DNA of 64,000 nt from Acidaminococcus fermentans DSM 20731 (GCF_000025305.1 NC_013740.1:186001-250000), one strand, 5' to 3'. Positions 26,115 to 38,263 are shown, counted from the stretch's first letter. Translations and numbers: made by a program. The notes: generated from the sequence alone by a model not told the origin.

Positions 26115-26239
26115 GATTTTATAGCGCTTCAGCAGGGATTTGCGGATCTCTGTTGAAATACTACACTGGTTACTGCTATTTCTTTCTTTTCAACCAATCT
26201 GGAAGGCAACCGCCTTCCCTGCGCAAAGGTGGTGATACC

Positions 26240-26544
26240 ATGTCCATGCTGGAAGACATCAAAAATGCCGAGCAGAAGGCGGATGACCTGAAGAAACAGG
26301 CCACCCTGGAAGCCCGGAATACGGTACGGGACGCCCAGGCGGAAGCTCACAAGGAAGCGGAAGCCCTGATCGCGGAAGCCCGGAAACAGGCGGCCGCGGC
26401 CATTGCCCAGGCAGAAGCCCAGGCCAAACAGGAAGCCGATGCCCTGGTGGCGGAAAACCGGAAACGGGATGAGGCCCAGGCGGCAGAGGCCCGGAAAAAT
26501 CTGGATGCGGCAGTCCAGTATATTATGAAGAAGGTCGTGATCGA

Positions 26545-26551
<7 letters not shown>
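26240..26551 (+). CDS. ntpF: V-type ATPase stator subunit (NtpF/subunit H-G type)
   Basis: A 103-residue, almost wholly helical, alanine- and glutamate-rich protein (for example NAEQKADDLKKQATLEARN) predicted to form the coiled-coil peripheral stalk with NtpE. The start at 26240 is chosen by an AAAGGTGGT site directly upstream. The same frame is open further back but is not coding-like there. First gene of the ntpFIKECGABD-type operon. Its end overlaps the start of ntpI by seven bases, suggesting coupled translation. Confidence 0.85.
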
Positions 26552-28892
<2,341 letters not shown>

Positions 28893-28908
28893 GAAAGGGT
28901 GACCCGTC

Positions 28909-29517
28909 GTGTCTGGTGACAAAATCATTCAGAAAATAGAAGAAGAAGCGAAGCAGGACGCGGCAGCCATCGGAGCAGCGGCTCAGGAAAAGGCCCGGAA
29001 GGAAAAGGAACAGATCCTGGCCAAAGCCCGGGAAGAGGTCCGGGAAATCCAGGCCAAATCCCAGGTGGATGCCAAAGAAGCGGCCGGCCGTCTGCAGCTG
29101 ATCGCGGAACTGCAGAGCCGGAAAGAGAACCTGGCCAGCAAGCGGAAAGTGCTCCAGGAAGCTTTTGATCAGGCTGCCGGACAGCTGGAAGCCCTGCCCC
29201 AGGAACAGTGGGAAAATCTGATCGGGCGGATCATCCTGGAATCGGATCTTACCGGCCGTGAAACCCTGGTGGTACCGGCCAAGGACCGGCCCCGGTATGA
29301 AAACGGATTCCTGGCCCGGCTCAACGGTGAGCTGAAGGCCCAGGGCCGGGAAGGGGCACTGGCCCTGTCGGACAAAGAGGCGGATTTCGCCGATGGGGTG
29401 CTGATCGAAGGGGATACCTGTGATTATGACGGTTCCTTCGCCACCCTGCTGGAAGACGTACGGACCGGGGAGGAATACCGCGTGGCAGAGCTCCTGTTTG
29501 GCGCGGAGGTGAAGTAA
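28909..29517 (+). CDS. ntpE: V-type ATPase peripheral-stalk subunit E
   Basis: A 202-residue subunit with a long N-terminal helix (KIIQKIEEEAKQDAAAIGAA then KARKEKEQILAKAREE) and a globular C-terminal domain containing the SDKEADFADGVLIEGD pattern of the family. It starts with GTG, the only in-frame start at the usual N-terminus, and pairs with NtpF as stator stalk. Tightly spaced with its neighbours (16 bases before, 1 after). Confidence 0.9.
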   Translation: MSGDKIIQKIEEEAKQDAAAIGAAAQEKARKEKEQILAKAREEVREIQAKSQVDAKEAAGRLQLIAELQSRKENLASKRKVLQEAFDQAAGQLEALPQEQWENLIGRIILESDLTGRETLVVPAKDRPRYENGFLARLNGELKAQGREGALALSDKEADFADGVLIEGDTCDYDGSFATLLEDVRTGEEYRVAELLFGAEVK

Positions 29518-29518
29518 A

Positions 29519-30514
29519 ATGGCCCAGCCCAGTTATGAATATGCTCTGGGCCGGATCAGCGTCCTGTCCACCCATCTGCTCACCGCAGCCCAGCTGCGGC
29601 GGATTGCGGAAGCCGACAGCACAAAGGCGGCCATGAAGCTGCTGCTGGAGACCGGGTACGGGGAAAATACGGCCACGGAACAGGAACTGGCCCAGGGAGA
29701 AATCGACCTGATCATCCGGGCCCAGATGCAGCTGACCCGGAAACGGATCCAGGAACTGACGCCGGATCCGGAACTGACCGGTCTGTTCCTGCTGCCGGTG
29801 GATACCCACAACCTGAAATGCCTGCTGAAGGCACGGCTGCTGGGAACCCAGGCGGACGCCATCCTCCGGGAGGGAGGCAATTTCGACCTGAACCTCCTGA
29901 AGGACATGGTCCAGACCAAATATTATGAAGACCTGCCGCCCATCTACTGCCAGACCCTGAACGAAATCGAAGGGGAGCTGGCCCGGGAAGCGGATCCTTT
30001 CCGGCTCAGCGCCCTGCTGGACGGAGCCATGTTCCGTCAGGCAAAGGCGGTGCTGGACCGGAAAAAGGAAGACGGCTTCATCCGGAAGTATTTTTCTCTG
30101 TGGGCGGATTACCTGAATACCATCAGCCTGATCCGGGCCCAGAATCTCCACTGGGAACTGTCCCAGCTGCGGCTGGTCCTGGTGGACTGCGGAGAGATCC
30201 CCCGGACGGTGTTCGAAGAAAGCCTGGATGTGCCTCCGGAACAGCTGGGGGCCCGTCTGAACCAGGGAAGCCATGGGGCGGAACTGGTCCAGGCCATCAA
30301 TGAATTTGCACAGACCAATGAGCTGGGGGTCATTGCCCGCCGGATGGAAGAGGGGCTGAGCCTGATCCTCCGCCGGGCCAGATGGGATACCCATTCTCTG
30401 GGGCCCATCGTGGGATACCTGGAAGCCCGGGAAACGGAAGCGGAAGCCCTGCGGATGATCTTCGGAGCCATCCAGGGCGGCTTTGAACCCCAGCTGCCCA
30501 GTGTCTATGCCTGA
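29519..30514 (+). CDS. ntpC: V-type ATPase subunit C (subunit d homologue)
   Basis: A 331-residue all-helical subunit that sits as a funnel on the rotor ring and accepts the central shaft. Three repeats of a helical unit are discernible. Family features include YEYALGRISVLSTHLL at the start and DTHNLKCLLKARLLG in the first third. The gene starts one base after the ntpE stop. Confidence 0.88.
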   Translation: MAQPSYEYALGRISVLSTHLLTAAQLRRIAEADSTKAAMKLLLETGYGENTATEQELAQGEIDLIIRAQMQLTRKRIQELTPDPELTGLFLLPVDTHNLKCLLKARLLGTQADAILREGGNFDLNLLKDMVQTKYYEDLPPIYCQTLNEIEGELAREADPFRLSALLDGAMFRQAKAVLDRKKEDGFIRKYFSLWADYLNTISLIRAQNLHWELSQLRLVLVDCGEIPRTVFEESLDVPPEQLGARLNQGSHGAELVQAINEFAQTNELGVIARRMEEGLSLILRRARWDTHSLGPIVGYLEARETEAEALRMIFGAIQGGFEPQLPSVYA

Positions 30515-30540
30515 TCACAGGAAGCATGGGAGGCAGCAAG

Positions 30541-30867
30541 ATGGATAAAAAGAAAATTGCAGTGATCGGCGATCCCAGCTCCGTGATGATCTTCAAAGCC
30601 GTAGGATTCGATGTGTTCTACGAGGAAGAACAGGAACAGATAGAGCGCAGGATCCACCGTCTGGCCGATGGGGGCTATGCCGTGATCTATATTACGGAAA
30701 CCGCCGCCCAGAAGGCCCAGGCGGTGATCGCAGAATATGCTACCGCTACCTTTCCCGCTATCATTCCCATCCCCGCCGGGAACAAATCCCTGGGACTGGG
30801 CATGAAGCGTGTCCGGGAAAATGTGGAAAAAGCAGTAGGCGCCGATATTCTATTCAAGGAAGGGTAG
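30541..30867 (+). CDS. ntpG: V-type ATPase subunit F (NtpG)
   Basis: A 108-residue central-shaft subunit with a Rossmann-like fold. The N-terminus KKIAVIGDPSSVMIFKAVGFD is the family signature. The C-terminal helix (VRENVEKAVGADIL) inserts into the catalytic head. The start at 30541 is preferred to the ATG at 30526, because GGGAGG then lies 8 bases upstream. Confidence 0.88.
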   Translation: MDKKKIAVIGDPSSVMIFKAVGFDVFYEEEQEQIERRIHRLADGGYAVIYITETAAQKAQAVIAEYATATFPAIIPIPAGNKSLGLGMKRVRENVEKAVGADILFKEG

Positions 30868-30876
30868 GGAACAATC

Positions 30877-32649
30877 GTGAGTGGAAAGATCGTGAAAGTA
30901 TCCGGCCCGCTGATTGTCGCCGAAGGCATGAAAGACGTGCAGCTCCATGATATGGTCCGCGTCAGTGACAAGCGCCTGATCGGTGAAGTCATCGAGCTTC
31001 GTGATGATAAGGCTTCTATCCAGGTTTACGAAGAAACGGCCGGCCTGGGGCCGGGGGAACCGGTGGAATCCACCGGGTCTCCCATGAGTGTGGAACTGGC
31101 TCCCGGGCTGATCGAAAGCATCTTCGACGGGATCCAGCGCCCGCTGGAAAAAATCTATGAACTGGCCGGGGACCGGATCAGCCGGGGGGTGGAAGTGCCC
31201 AAACTGAACCGGGAAAAGAAATGGCAGTTCGTGCCGGTGGCCAAACCGGGGGATCAGGTCTCCGGCGGTGATGTGATCGGTACGGTCCAGGAAACCCCGG
31301 CGGTGCTCCACAAGATCATGGTGCCTCCCGGCAAAAGCGGCACCGTGGAATGGGTCTATGAAGGGGAAGCCACCATCCTGGACCCGGTGTACAAACTGAA
31401 GGACAGCAAAGGGAATGTGCAGGAATATCCCATGCTGCAGCAGTGGCCGGTCCGTGTGGCCCGGCCCTACAAGACCAAGCTGCCTCCGGAAGAACCCATG
31501 GTCACCGGGCAGCGGGTCATCGATACCCTGTTCCCCATTGCCAAAGGGGGCGTGGCCGCCGTGCCCGGTCCTTTCGGCAGCGGCAAGACGGTCATCCAGC
31601 ATCAGCTGGCCAAGTGGGCGGATGCGGACATCATCGTCTATGTGGGCTGTGGGGAACGTGGGAACGAAATGACCGACGTACTGAACGAATTCCCGGCTCT
31701 GAACGATCCCCGTACCGGCCTGCCGCTGATGAAGCGGACGGTGCTGATCGCCAATACCTCCGACATGCCGGTGGCCGCCCGGGAAGCGTCCATTTACACC
31801 GGTATCACCATTGCTGAATACTATCGGGACATGGGCTACAAAGTGGCCATCATGGCCGACTCCACCTCCCGCTGGGCGGAAGCCCTCCGGGAAATGTCCT
31901 CCCGTCTGGAAGAAATGCCCGGTGAAGAAGGGTACCCGGCGTACCTGTCCTCCCGTCTGGCGGAATACTACGAACGGGCCGGGGAAGTGGAATGTCTGGG
32001 CCAGGAGGACCGGGTAGGGGCGGTTTCCGCCATCGGGGCCGTATCCCCTCCCGGCGGGGATATTTCCGAACCCGTATCCCAGGCCACCCTGCGGATCGTG
32101 AAGGTGTTCTGGTGCCTGTCTTCGGCCCTGGCCTATGCCCGGCATTTCCCGGCCATCGACTGGCTCCAGAGCTATTCCCTGTATTCCGACCGGCTGCGGG
32201 CTTATTATGATGCCAAAGTGGCTCCCGACTGGTCCAAACTGGTGGGGACCGCCATGGAGATCCTCCAGGAAGAATCCAACCTGAACGAAATCGTCCGTCT
32301 GGTGGGGATCGATGCCCTGGGCTTCAAGGACCGGATCACCATGGAATGTGCCCGGTCCATCCGGGAAGACTTCCTGCACCAGAACTCCTTCCACGAAGTG
32401 GATACCTACACTTCTCTGGAAAAACAGTATGACATGCTGAAACTGATCATCACCTGGTACGAGAAAGCCCTGGATGCCATGACCAAGCATGTGAAACTGG
32501 ACAAACTGATCGATATGCCCATCCGGGAACAGATCGGCCGTGCCAAGTACATTCCGGAAAAAGAACGGAAGGAAAAATTCGGCCAGCTGAACCGGGATCT
32601 GGAGCAGGCCTTTGCAGAACTGACGGAAGAGGGTGAAGAAAATGCGTAA
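30877..32649 (+). CDS. ntpA: V-type ATPase catalytic subunit A
   Basis: The 590-residue ATP-hydrolysing subunit. The P-loop GPFGSGKT is near residues 231-238, inside the subunit A form. The non-homologous insertion typical of V/A-type A subunits precedes it (about 110-200), and [17 protein letters not shown] and [15 protein letters not shown] follow. It starts with GTG behind an AAGGG site. The last 8 bases overlap ntpB. Confidence 0.96.
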   Translation: MSGKIVKVSGPLIVAEGMKDVQLHDMVRVSDKRLIGEVIELRDDKASIQVYEETAGLGPGEPVESTGSPMSVELAPGLIESIFDGIQRPLEKIYELAGDRISRGVEVPKLNREKKWQFVPVAKPGDQVSGGDVIGTVQETPAVLHKIMVPPGKSGTVEWVYEGEATILDPVYKLKDSKGNVQEYPMLQQWPVRVARPYKTKLPPEEPMVTGQRVIDTLFPIAKGGVAAVPGPFGSGKTVIQHQLAKWADADIIVYVGCGERGNEMTDVLNEFPALNDPRTGLPLMKRTVLIANTSDMPVAAREASIYTGITIAEYYRDMGYKVAIMADSTSRWAEALREMSSRLEEMPGEEGYPAYLSSRLAEYYERAGEVECLGQEDRVGAVSAIGAVSPPGGDISEPVSQATLRIVKVFWCLSSALAYARHFPAIDWLQSYSLYSDRLRAYYDAKVAPDWSKLVGTAMEILQEESNLNEIVRLVGIDALGFKDRITMECARSIREDFLHQNSFHEVDTYTSLEKQYDMLKLIITWYEKALDAMTKHVKLDKLIDMPIREQIGRAKYIPEKERKEKFGQLNRDLEQAFAELTEEGEENA

Positions 32650-34033
32650 GGATTACAAGACCATCCGTGAAGTGGTGGGCCCTCTGATGCTGGTGGATCA
32701 GGTGAAAGGCGCAACCTATGACGAACTGGTGGAAATCCACCAGGCCAACGGGGAACTCCGGAAGGGCAAGGTGCTTACCGTGGACGGGGACAAGGCCCTG
32801 GTCCAGCTGTTCGAAGATTCCCAGGGGCTGCAGCCGGCTACAGCCAAGGCCCGGTTCCTGGGCCACGGGATCCAGCTGGGGGTGTCTCCCGCCATGCTGG
32901 GCCGGGTGTTCGACGGCATGGGCAGCCCCATTGACGGGGGGCCGGCCATCATCCCGGAAGAATACAAGGACATCAATGGGGAACCCATGAACCCGGCGGC
33001 CCGGGAATATCCTTCCGAATTCATCCAGACCGGGGTCAGTGCCATCGATGGCCTGAACACCCTGGTCCGGGGGCAGAAACTGCCGGTGTTCTCCGGTTCC
33101 GGTCTGCCCCATGCCCAGCTGGCTGCCCAGATCGCCCGGCAGGCCCGGGTACGGGGCACCGACGAAAAGTTCGCCGTGGTGTTCGCTGCCGTAGGGATCA
33201 CCTTCGAAGAAGCCAACTTCTTCATGCAGGACTTCAACCGGACCGGGGCCCTGAGCCGTGCGGTGATGTTCATCAACCTGGCCAACGACCCGGCGGTAGA
33301 ACGGATCGCAACCCCCCGTATGGCCATTACCGCGGCGGAATATCTGGCCTTTGAACTGGATATGCACGTGCTGGTCATCATCACCGACATCACCAACTAT
33401 GCCGATGCCCTCCGGGAAGTGTCCGCTGCCCGGAAGGAAGTCCCGGGGCGCCGGGGCTACCCTGGGTATCTGTATACGGACCTGGCTACCATGTACGAAC
33501 GGGCCGGCCGGATCCGGGGCAAGAAGGGCTCCATTACCATGATCCCCATCCTGTCCATGCCGGAAGACGACAAGACCCACCCCATCCCTGACCTGACCGG
33601 GTACATCACCGAAGGCCAGATCATCCTGTCCAGGGAACTGTACCGGAAAGGGCTGACGCCGCCCATCGACGTGCTGCCTTCCCTGTCCCGTCTGAAGGAT
33701 AAAGGGGTGGGCAAGGGCAAGACCCGGGAAGACCATGCGGATACCATGAACCAGCTGTTCGCCGCCTATTCCCGGGGGAAACAGGCCAAGGAACTGGCCA
33801 CCATCCTGGGGGATTCCGCCCTCAGCAAGGTGGATAAGCTGTATGCCCAATTCGCCGATGCCTTTGAAAAGGAATACGTCTCCCAGGGGTACCGGACCAA
33901 CCGGTCCATCGAAGAGACCCTGGATCTGGGCTGGAAGCTGCTGGGAATCCTGCCCCGCAGCGAGCTGAAACGGATCCGGGATGAATACCTGGACAAATAC
34001 TACAAACCGGCGGACGGCAGCAAGGGGGAATAA
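32642..34033 (+). CDS. ntpB: V-type ATPase regulatory subunit B
   Basis: The 463-residue non-catalytic nucleotide-binding-fold subunit alternating with A in the head. It has no P-loop; the equivalent place reads [18 protein letters not shown], the B-subunit signature. [18 protein letters not shown] and the [20 protein letters not shown] motif follow. The start at 32642 is preferred over 32633, since GAGGGTG then has proper spacing. It overlaps ntpA and is followed by ntpD after three bases. Confidence 0.96.
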   Translation: MRKDYKTIREVVGPLMLVDQVKGATYDELVEIHQANGELRKGKVLTVDGDKALVQLFEDSQGLQPATAKARFLGHGIQLGVSPAMLGRVFDGMGSPIDGGPAIIPEEYKDINGEPMNPAAREYPSEFIQTGVSAIDGLNTLVRGQKLPVFSGSGLPHAQLAAQIARQARVRGTDEKFAVVFAAVGITFEEANFFMQDFNRTGALSRAVMFINLANDPAVERIATPRMAITAAEYLAFELDMHVLVIITDITNYADALREVSAARKEVPGRRGYPGYLYTDLATMYERAGRIRGKKGSITMIPILSMPEDDKTHPIPDLTGYITEGQIILSRELYRKGLTPPIDVLPSLSRLKDKGVGKGKTREDHADTMNQLFAAYSRGKQAKELATILGDSALSKVDKLYAQFADAFEKEYVSQGYRTNRSIEETLDLGWKLLGILPRSELKRIRDEYLDKYYKPADGSKGE

Positions 34034-34036
34034 CCC

Positions 34037-34672
34037 ATGGCGACCAACGTGAATCCGACCCGGATGGAGCTGACCCGGCTGAAACGCCGGCTGGCCACCG
34101 CCGTCCGGGGGCATAAACTGCTGAAAGACAAACGGGACGAAATGGTCCGGCAGTTCATGATCTACATTCGCCGGAACCACGAGCTGCGGCTGAAGATGGA
34201 AAAAGCCCTTCAGAACGTGTCCCACCATTTCGTGGTGGCCCGGGCCCATATGGGGTTCCTGACCATGAACGAAGCCCTGCTGTACCCGGCCCGGAGTGCC
34301 GAGTTCGAAGTGGGGAGCAAGAATGTGATGAGCGTGGACGTGCCCACCCTGACCTATACGGGGGCTACGGCGGATGATGCGGCCCAGGTGCCCTATTCCT
34401 TCGCCTTTACCACCGGGGAACTGGACACGGCGGTGACGGAACTGACCACCTGCCTGCCGGATCTTTTGGAACTGGCGGAAGTGGAAAAGACCTGCAACAT
34501 GCTGGCGGATGAAATCGAAAAGACCCGCCGGCGGGTGAACGCCCTGGAATACGTGATGATCCCGGAAATGCAGGAAAGCATCAAGTACATCACCATGAAG
34601 CTCAGCGAAAACGAAAGAGCCAGTACGGTGCGCCTGATGAAAGCCAAGGAAATCATGGCGAAGCAGGCGTGA
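34037..34672 (+). CDS. ntpD: V-type ATPase central-shaft subunit D
   Basis: A 211-residue coiled-coil rotor-shaft subunit. The N-terminal PTRMELTRLKRRLATAVRGH and C-terminal RRRVNALEYVMIPEMQ are hallmark motifs of the long antiparallel helices. Last gene of the operon, followed by a strong terminator. No ntpH or ntpJ homologue follows. Confidence 0.94.
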   Translation: MATNVNPTRMELTRLKRRLATAVRGHKLLKDKRDEMVRQFMIYIRRNHELRLKMEKALQNVSHHFVVARAHMGFLTMNEALLYPARSAEFEVGSKNVMSVDVPTLTYTGATADDAAQVPYSFAFTTGELDTAVTELTTCLPDLLELAEVEKTCNMLADEIEKTRRRVNALEYVMIPEMQESIKYITMKLSENERASTVRLMKAKEIMAKQA

Positions 34673-34675
34673 AAG

Positions 34676-34722
34676 AAGGGGCTGTGAAAAAATGATTCCT
34701 CATTTTTTCACAGCCCCTTTTT
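34676..34722 (+). terminator. Terminator of the V-ATPase operon
   Basis: Long stem AAGGGGCTGTGAAAAAATG / CATTTTTTCACAGCCCCTT, then TTTTT. The same stem type occurs at 8492-8527. Confidence 0.9.
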
Positions 34723-34784
34723 ATGCTACAATATCCGTGACTGTAATTTTTGTTAAAAAATACTGATGAAAGGAGCACAGTTCC

Positions 34785-36137
34785 GTGCTGACTACCTTTA
34801 ATTTCCGGGCACAGCCGGGAAAAGAGCCTCTTTACCGGCAGCTGGCTGATTATTTCCGGCAGGAAATCCGCCAGCAGCATCTGGTTTCCCAGGATTTCCT
34901 GCCCTCCATCCGCAAACTGACCCGGGACCTGAAACTGAGCCGGACCACGGCGGAAAACGCTTACCAGATCCTCATCGACCAGGGGTATGTGGAAAACCTG
35001 CCCAACCGGGGTTACCGGGTGGCCGTCTATCAGCCCCGGGAAGCATCGGAGGGACAGGAAGCCGGGGAAGAACTCCGCCGGCCGGAAGTCCGCTGGAATT
35101 TTTCCAACAACTACATCGATACTTCCACCTTTGACACGGTGCTCTGGCGGCGCTGTCTGAACCAGGTGCTGCGGAATCCGGCGTCCATCGCCGGGTACGG
35201 GGATCCCCAGGGGGAACCGGAACTGCGCCGGGTCCTGGCCCGGTACAGTTATGCCTCCCGGGGGGTGGTGTGCCGTCCGGAACAGATCCTGGTGGGGGCC
35301 GGTCTCCAGACCCTGCTGCTGATCCTGCTGCCCCTGCTGCCCCTGGATCAGAAGGTGGCGGGCCTGGAAGCACCAGGGTTTCCCCAGGCGGAACAGATTT
35401 TCCATCTGATGGGGTGGAAGACCCGGCTTTTTGATCCGGCGGATCCCAAGGGAGACTGGCCCGGCCTGTTGATGATTTCCCCGGCCAATCCCTACAAGGG
35501 GCGGGCCCTGACGGAAAAAGAACGGAACAACCTGATCGTGGCTACCCAGCTGGAACGGGTGTATTTGCTGGAAGACGACTACAACGGGGAATTCCGGTAT
35601 CTCCACCGGCCCACCCCGGCTCTCCACAGTTTTGGAAACCGGGAACAGATCATCTATCTGGGGTCTTTTTCCCGGACCATGCTGCCGTCCCTGCGGATCA
35701 GCTATCTGGTGCTGCCGGAGAAACTGCTGCCGGCCTATGAGGCCATTGCGGACCGGTACAACCAGACTTCCTCCACGGTGGAGCAGCTGGCTCTGGCGGC
35801 GTATATCGAAGAAGGTCATCTCACCCGGCACATCCGGAAGCTCCGGAGCCTGTACCGGACCAAGAGCCGGCGGCTGAAGGAAGAACTGACCAGCCGGTTC
35901 GGGAGCAAGGTCCGGCTGCTGAGCTACGGGTCCGGGCTCCATCTCCACATCGCCCTGGATCTGCCGGGAACGGCGGAAGAACTGGCCCGGAAAGCCCTGG
36001 CCCAGGGGGTCCGGGTCATCCCGGTCCGGGGTACGGAGCCGGGACGGTCCCCGGAATTCCTGCTGTCCTTTGCCGGGATTCCCGAGGAGAAGATCCGGGA
36101 AGGGGTGGAAGCCTTCCGGGAGGCTCTGGAGAAGTAA
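34785..36137 (+). CDS. MocR-like GntR/aminotransferase-fold protein lacking the PLP lysine
   Basis: A 450-residue protein with an N-terminal GntR winged helix (about 1-75; LYRQLADYFRQEI, LPSIRKLTRDLKLSRTT and VENLPNRGYRV) and a fold-type I aminotransferase domain (about 100-450). The ring-contact motif EDDYNGEFRY is present. At the place of the cofactor lysine (GTFSK in the family) the sequence reads GSFSRTMLPSLR, with arginine at residue 297 encoded by an unambiguous CGG. It may bind PLP non-covalently, bind another effector, or act only as a fold. The gene is preceded by AAAGGAG. Its target is unknown; the palindrome at 36143-36156 downstream is a candidate. Confidence 0.85.
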   Translation: MLTTFNFRAQPGKEPLYRQLADYFRQEIRQQHLVSQDFLPSIRKLTRDLKLSRTTAENAYQILIDQGYVENLPNRGYRVAVYQPREASEGQEAGEELRRPEVRWNFSNNYIDTSTFDTVLWRRCLNQVLRNPASIAGYGDPQGEPELRRVLARYSYASRGVVCRPEQILVGAGLQTLLLILLPLLPLDQKVAGLEAPGFPQAEQIFHLMGWKTRLFDPADPKGDWPGLLMISPANPYKGRALTEKERNNLIVATQLERVYLLEDDYNGEFRYLHRPTPALHSFGNREQIIYLGSFSRTMLPSLRISYLVLPEKLLPAYEAIADRYNQTSSTVEQLALAAYIEEGHLTRHIRKLRSLYRTKSRRLKEELTSRFGSKVRLLSYGSGLHLHIALDLPGTAEELARKALAQGVRVIPVRGTEPGRSPEFLLSFAGIPEEKIREGVEAFREALEK

Positions 36138-36142
36138 ACGAA

Positions 36143-36179
36143 AAGACAATTGTCTTCTTTCCACCCGGTAGGGTATAAT
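36143..36179 (+). promoter_or_regulatory. Promoter with an overlapping 14-bp palindrome
   Basis: TTGTCT (36150-36155), 18-base spacer, TATAAT (36174-36179), driving the four-gene operon. AAGACAATTGTCTT (36143-36156) is a perfect palindrome over the -35 box, the usual place for repression. The adjacent MocR-like protein is a possible binder. Confidence 0.6.
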
Positions 36180-36229
36180 AAAAAGGATACAGAAAAAACA
36201 TTTTGTCTATGGCTGCGGGAGGTGGATGT

Positions 36230-36787
36230 ATGAAAAATACCTGGGAGATTGCGCTGCTGACGGTGATGCTGGGATTGGGCGGTCCGGCGGCCGGGGAAGC
36301 GGCCCAGTATTTTGCCCCCCGGTACAATCTCAGTGCCAACGGCCAGCTGCAGCCCCCACTGACGGTGGAATTCCAGAAAGGGGTTCCCCAGAAGATCAGT
36401 GCCAGCCTTACCGGTACTGACGGCGGAGAGAAGGTCCTGGTCCTGGGCTGGCAGGTGGGGGACGGAGTGGGACTGTGCACCCTCCAGAAAGGGGTGGACT
36501 ACGCCCTGTACAAACTGGATTTCCGCCCGGGGAAACAGGATATCCTGGTGCTCAGCTACGGCCACCGGGGCACCGGCAAGACCCATCTGAATGAAGTGAC
36601 CGTCATCGGGGAAGATTCCCTGGGGGTCATCCGCCAGCTGCCGGTGAACGGCTTTGTGCCCACGGCCGTGTTCAACAGTCCTCTCCAGATCCGCCAGCAG
36701 GAGGCGGTGCTGTTCCTGGAACAGGCACCCCATGTGCTGGTCCTCCGGGCGGACGGGGAAAACGGTTATGTGGCGGAAGTGGAATAA
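36230..36787 (+). CDS. Exported protein of unknown function
   Basis: A 185-residue protein with a signal peptide (MKNTWEIALLTVMLGLGGPA, cleavage near GEA-AQYF). The mature part is rich in beta-type segments (LTVEFQKGVPQKISASL, KVLVLGWQVGDGVG) and has no recognisable catalytic motif. GGAGGTGG precedes the chosen ATG. It opens an operon with a nitroreductase, a TrxR-like flavoprotein and a lipoprotein. I do not recognise the family. Confidence 0.7.
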   Translation: MKNTWEIALLTVMLGLGGPAAGEAAQYFAPRYNLSANGQLQPPLTVEFQKGVPQKISASLTGTDGGEKVLVLGWQVGDGVGLCTLQKGVDYALYKLDFRPGKQDILVLSYGHRGTGKTHLNEVTVIGEDSLGVIRQLPVNGFVPTAVFNSPLQIRQQEAVLFLEQAPHVLVLRADGENGYVAEVE

Positions 36788-36802
36788 GAAGGAGTGAGTG
36801 AA

Positions 36803-37378
36803 ATGGAATTGGCTTCTTTGTATGATACCTGCCGGACCTACCGGCGTTTTGAACAAAAGCCGGTGGAACCGGAGCTGCTGCGGACCCTGGCGGACGTTGC
36901 ACGGAAACGGAGCTGCGGCCGGAACGGCCAGTGCCTGCGGTTTACGGTGGTGGAAAGCCCGGCAAATGTAAAAGCCATGCAGCCCCTGCTCCGGTGGGCG
37001 GCAGCCCTGCCTAAAGAAATCGGCACCCCGAAGGAAGGGGAACAGCCAGTGGCCTTTGTGGTGGTGTCCCGGCCCAAGGACGCCAACCCCACCATTTCCA
37101 GCATCGATGTGGGCATTGCCCTGGATGCCATGGCCATCACCGCCTGGCAGCAGGGGGTGGGCAGCGCCATCCTGGCAGCGGTGGACCGGCCGAAAATCGC
37201 GGCCCTGCTGGATATTCCGGAAGAACGGGAAGTGGTGACGGTACTGGCTCTGGGCTATCCCTCCCACCAAAGCACCCTGGTTCCTGGAGAAGAGGGAAAA
37301 CTGGCCTACTATGTGGATGAGGCCCGGGATTATTATGTACCCAAACTGCCCCTGGAGAAAGTGGCGGAGTTCAAATAA
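36803..37378 (+). CDS. Nitroreductase-family flavoprotein
   Basis: A 191-residue FMN-dependent oxidoreductase. The N-terminal CRTYRRFEQKPV with RTLADVARKRSCGRNGQCLRF is the FMN-phosphate region, and AMAITAWQQGVGSAIL with VTVLALGYPSHQ is the C-terminal FMN-contact region. AAGGAG lies 8 bases before the ATG at 36803. Family members reduce nitroaromatics, quinones or flavins, or dehalogenate; the real substrate is unknown. Its partner downstream is a possible ferredoxin-linked disulfide reductase, so this operon may serve redox balance. Confidence 0.85.
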   Translation: MELASLYDTCRTYRRFEQKPVEPELLRTLADVARKRSCGRNGQCLRFTVVESPANVKAMQPLLRWAAALPKEIGTPKEGEQPVAFVVVSRPKDANPTISSIDVGIALDAMAITAWQQGVGSAILAAVDRPKIAALLDIPEEREVVTVLALGYPSHQSTLVPGEEGKLAYYVDEARDYYVPKLPLEKVAEFK

Positions 37379-37405
37379 CCGCTCCCGAGAAAAAAGGAGA
37401 ATCCT

Positions 37406-38263
37406 ATGCTGTATGATATTGCCATTGTAGGGGGCGGGCCTGCCGGCTGCAGTGCGGCGGTGACGGCGGCCAACCGGTCTCTGGGCACTTTGCTGCTGGA
37501 TACCGGAGATTTTGGCCTGGCTCTGCGGAAAAGCCATCTGGTGAAAAATTATCTGGGGCTGCCGGACCGGTCCGGAGTGGAACTGATGGATGCCTTTACC
37601 GCTCATATGAAGGCCGCCGGGACCACGGTGGTCCCCCATAAAGTACTGAGCATCATGCCCCGGGAGAAAAGCTTTTTCCTGGCCACACCGGGGGATGTGT
37701 ATGAGGCCCGGAGTGTGATCCTGTGTCCGGGAGCCGCTCATGGGAAACCCCTGGAAGGGGAAACGGCCCTTCTGGGAAAAGGGGTCAGCTACTGTGCCAC
37801 CTGTGACGGGTTTCTGTACCGGGGAAAGACCATCGGGGTGGTGACCAATCTGCCTTCCGCCTGGGAAGAAGTGGAGTTCCTGGCCGGGCTGGCGGCAGAA
37901 GTGAAGCTCTGGGCGGATTTTTCCCTGTCGGAAGAAAAACCGGCCAATGTGACGGTGATGGCCGGGAAACCCCGAAAGATCCTGGGAGAAGGAAAAGCCG
38001 AAGCCCTGGAAACCACGGCCGGGACGGAACCACTGGACGGTCTTTTCCTGCTCCGGGAAACAGATCCCCTGGACCGGCTCCTGCCCGGACTCCGGCTGGA
38101 CGGGCCTTTTATCCGGGTGGACGGGAACCTGGCCACTTCCGTACCGGGGGTCTTTGCTGCCGGAGATGCGGCCGGTTATCCCTGGCAGATCAACAAGGCT
38201 GCCGGAGAAGGGCAAAAGGCACTGCTTTCTGCAGCCTTCTGGCTGCGGGAGAATCCGGTATGA
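37406..38263 (+). CDS. Thioredoxin-reductase-like flavoprotein, resembles ferredoxin-dependent FFTR
   Basis: A 285-residue flavoprotein with the FAD dinucleotide motif GGGPAG (about residues 9-14), the redox pair C130-C133 in YCATCDG and the C-terminal FAD motif VFAAGDAAG. The central domain, which in NADPH-dependent enzymes carries GxGxxA and HRR, here reads GVVTNLPSAWEEVEF and VKLWADFS, so NADPH binding looks lost. This, the overall length, and motifs such as LVPGL-like LLPGLRL and KAAGEGQKALLSA, match clostridial ferredoxin-dependent flavin thioredoxin reductase (FFTR). It overlaps the next gene by four bases (ATGA). Confidence 0.8.
   Translation: MLYDIAIVGGGPAGCSAAVTAANRSLGTLLLDTGDFGLALRKSHLVKNYLGLPDRSGVELMDAFTAHMKAAGTTVVPHKVLSIMPREKSFFLATPGDVYEARSVILCPGAAHGKPLEGETALLGKGVSYCATCDGFLYRGKTIGVVTNLPSAWEEVEFLAGLAAEVKLWADFSLSEEKPANVTVMAGKPRKILGEGKAEALETTAGTEPLDGLFLLRETDPLDRLLPGLRLDGPFIRVDGNLATSVPGVFAAGDAAGYPWQINKAAGEGQKALLSAAFWLRENPV

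Noticed and set aside
26153..26239. N-terminal extension of the first V-ATPase gene
   Set aside because: The upstream 29 codons are hydrophobic/irregular leader sequence, whereas AAAGGTGGT stands before the ATG at 26240 where the helical protein begins.
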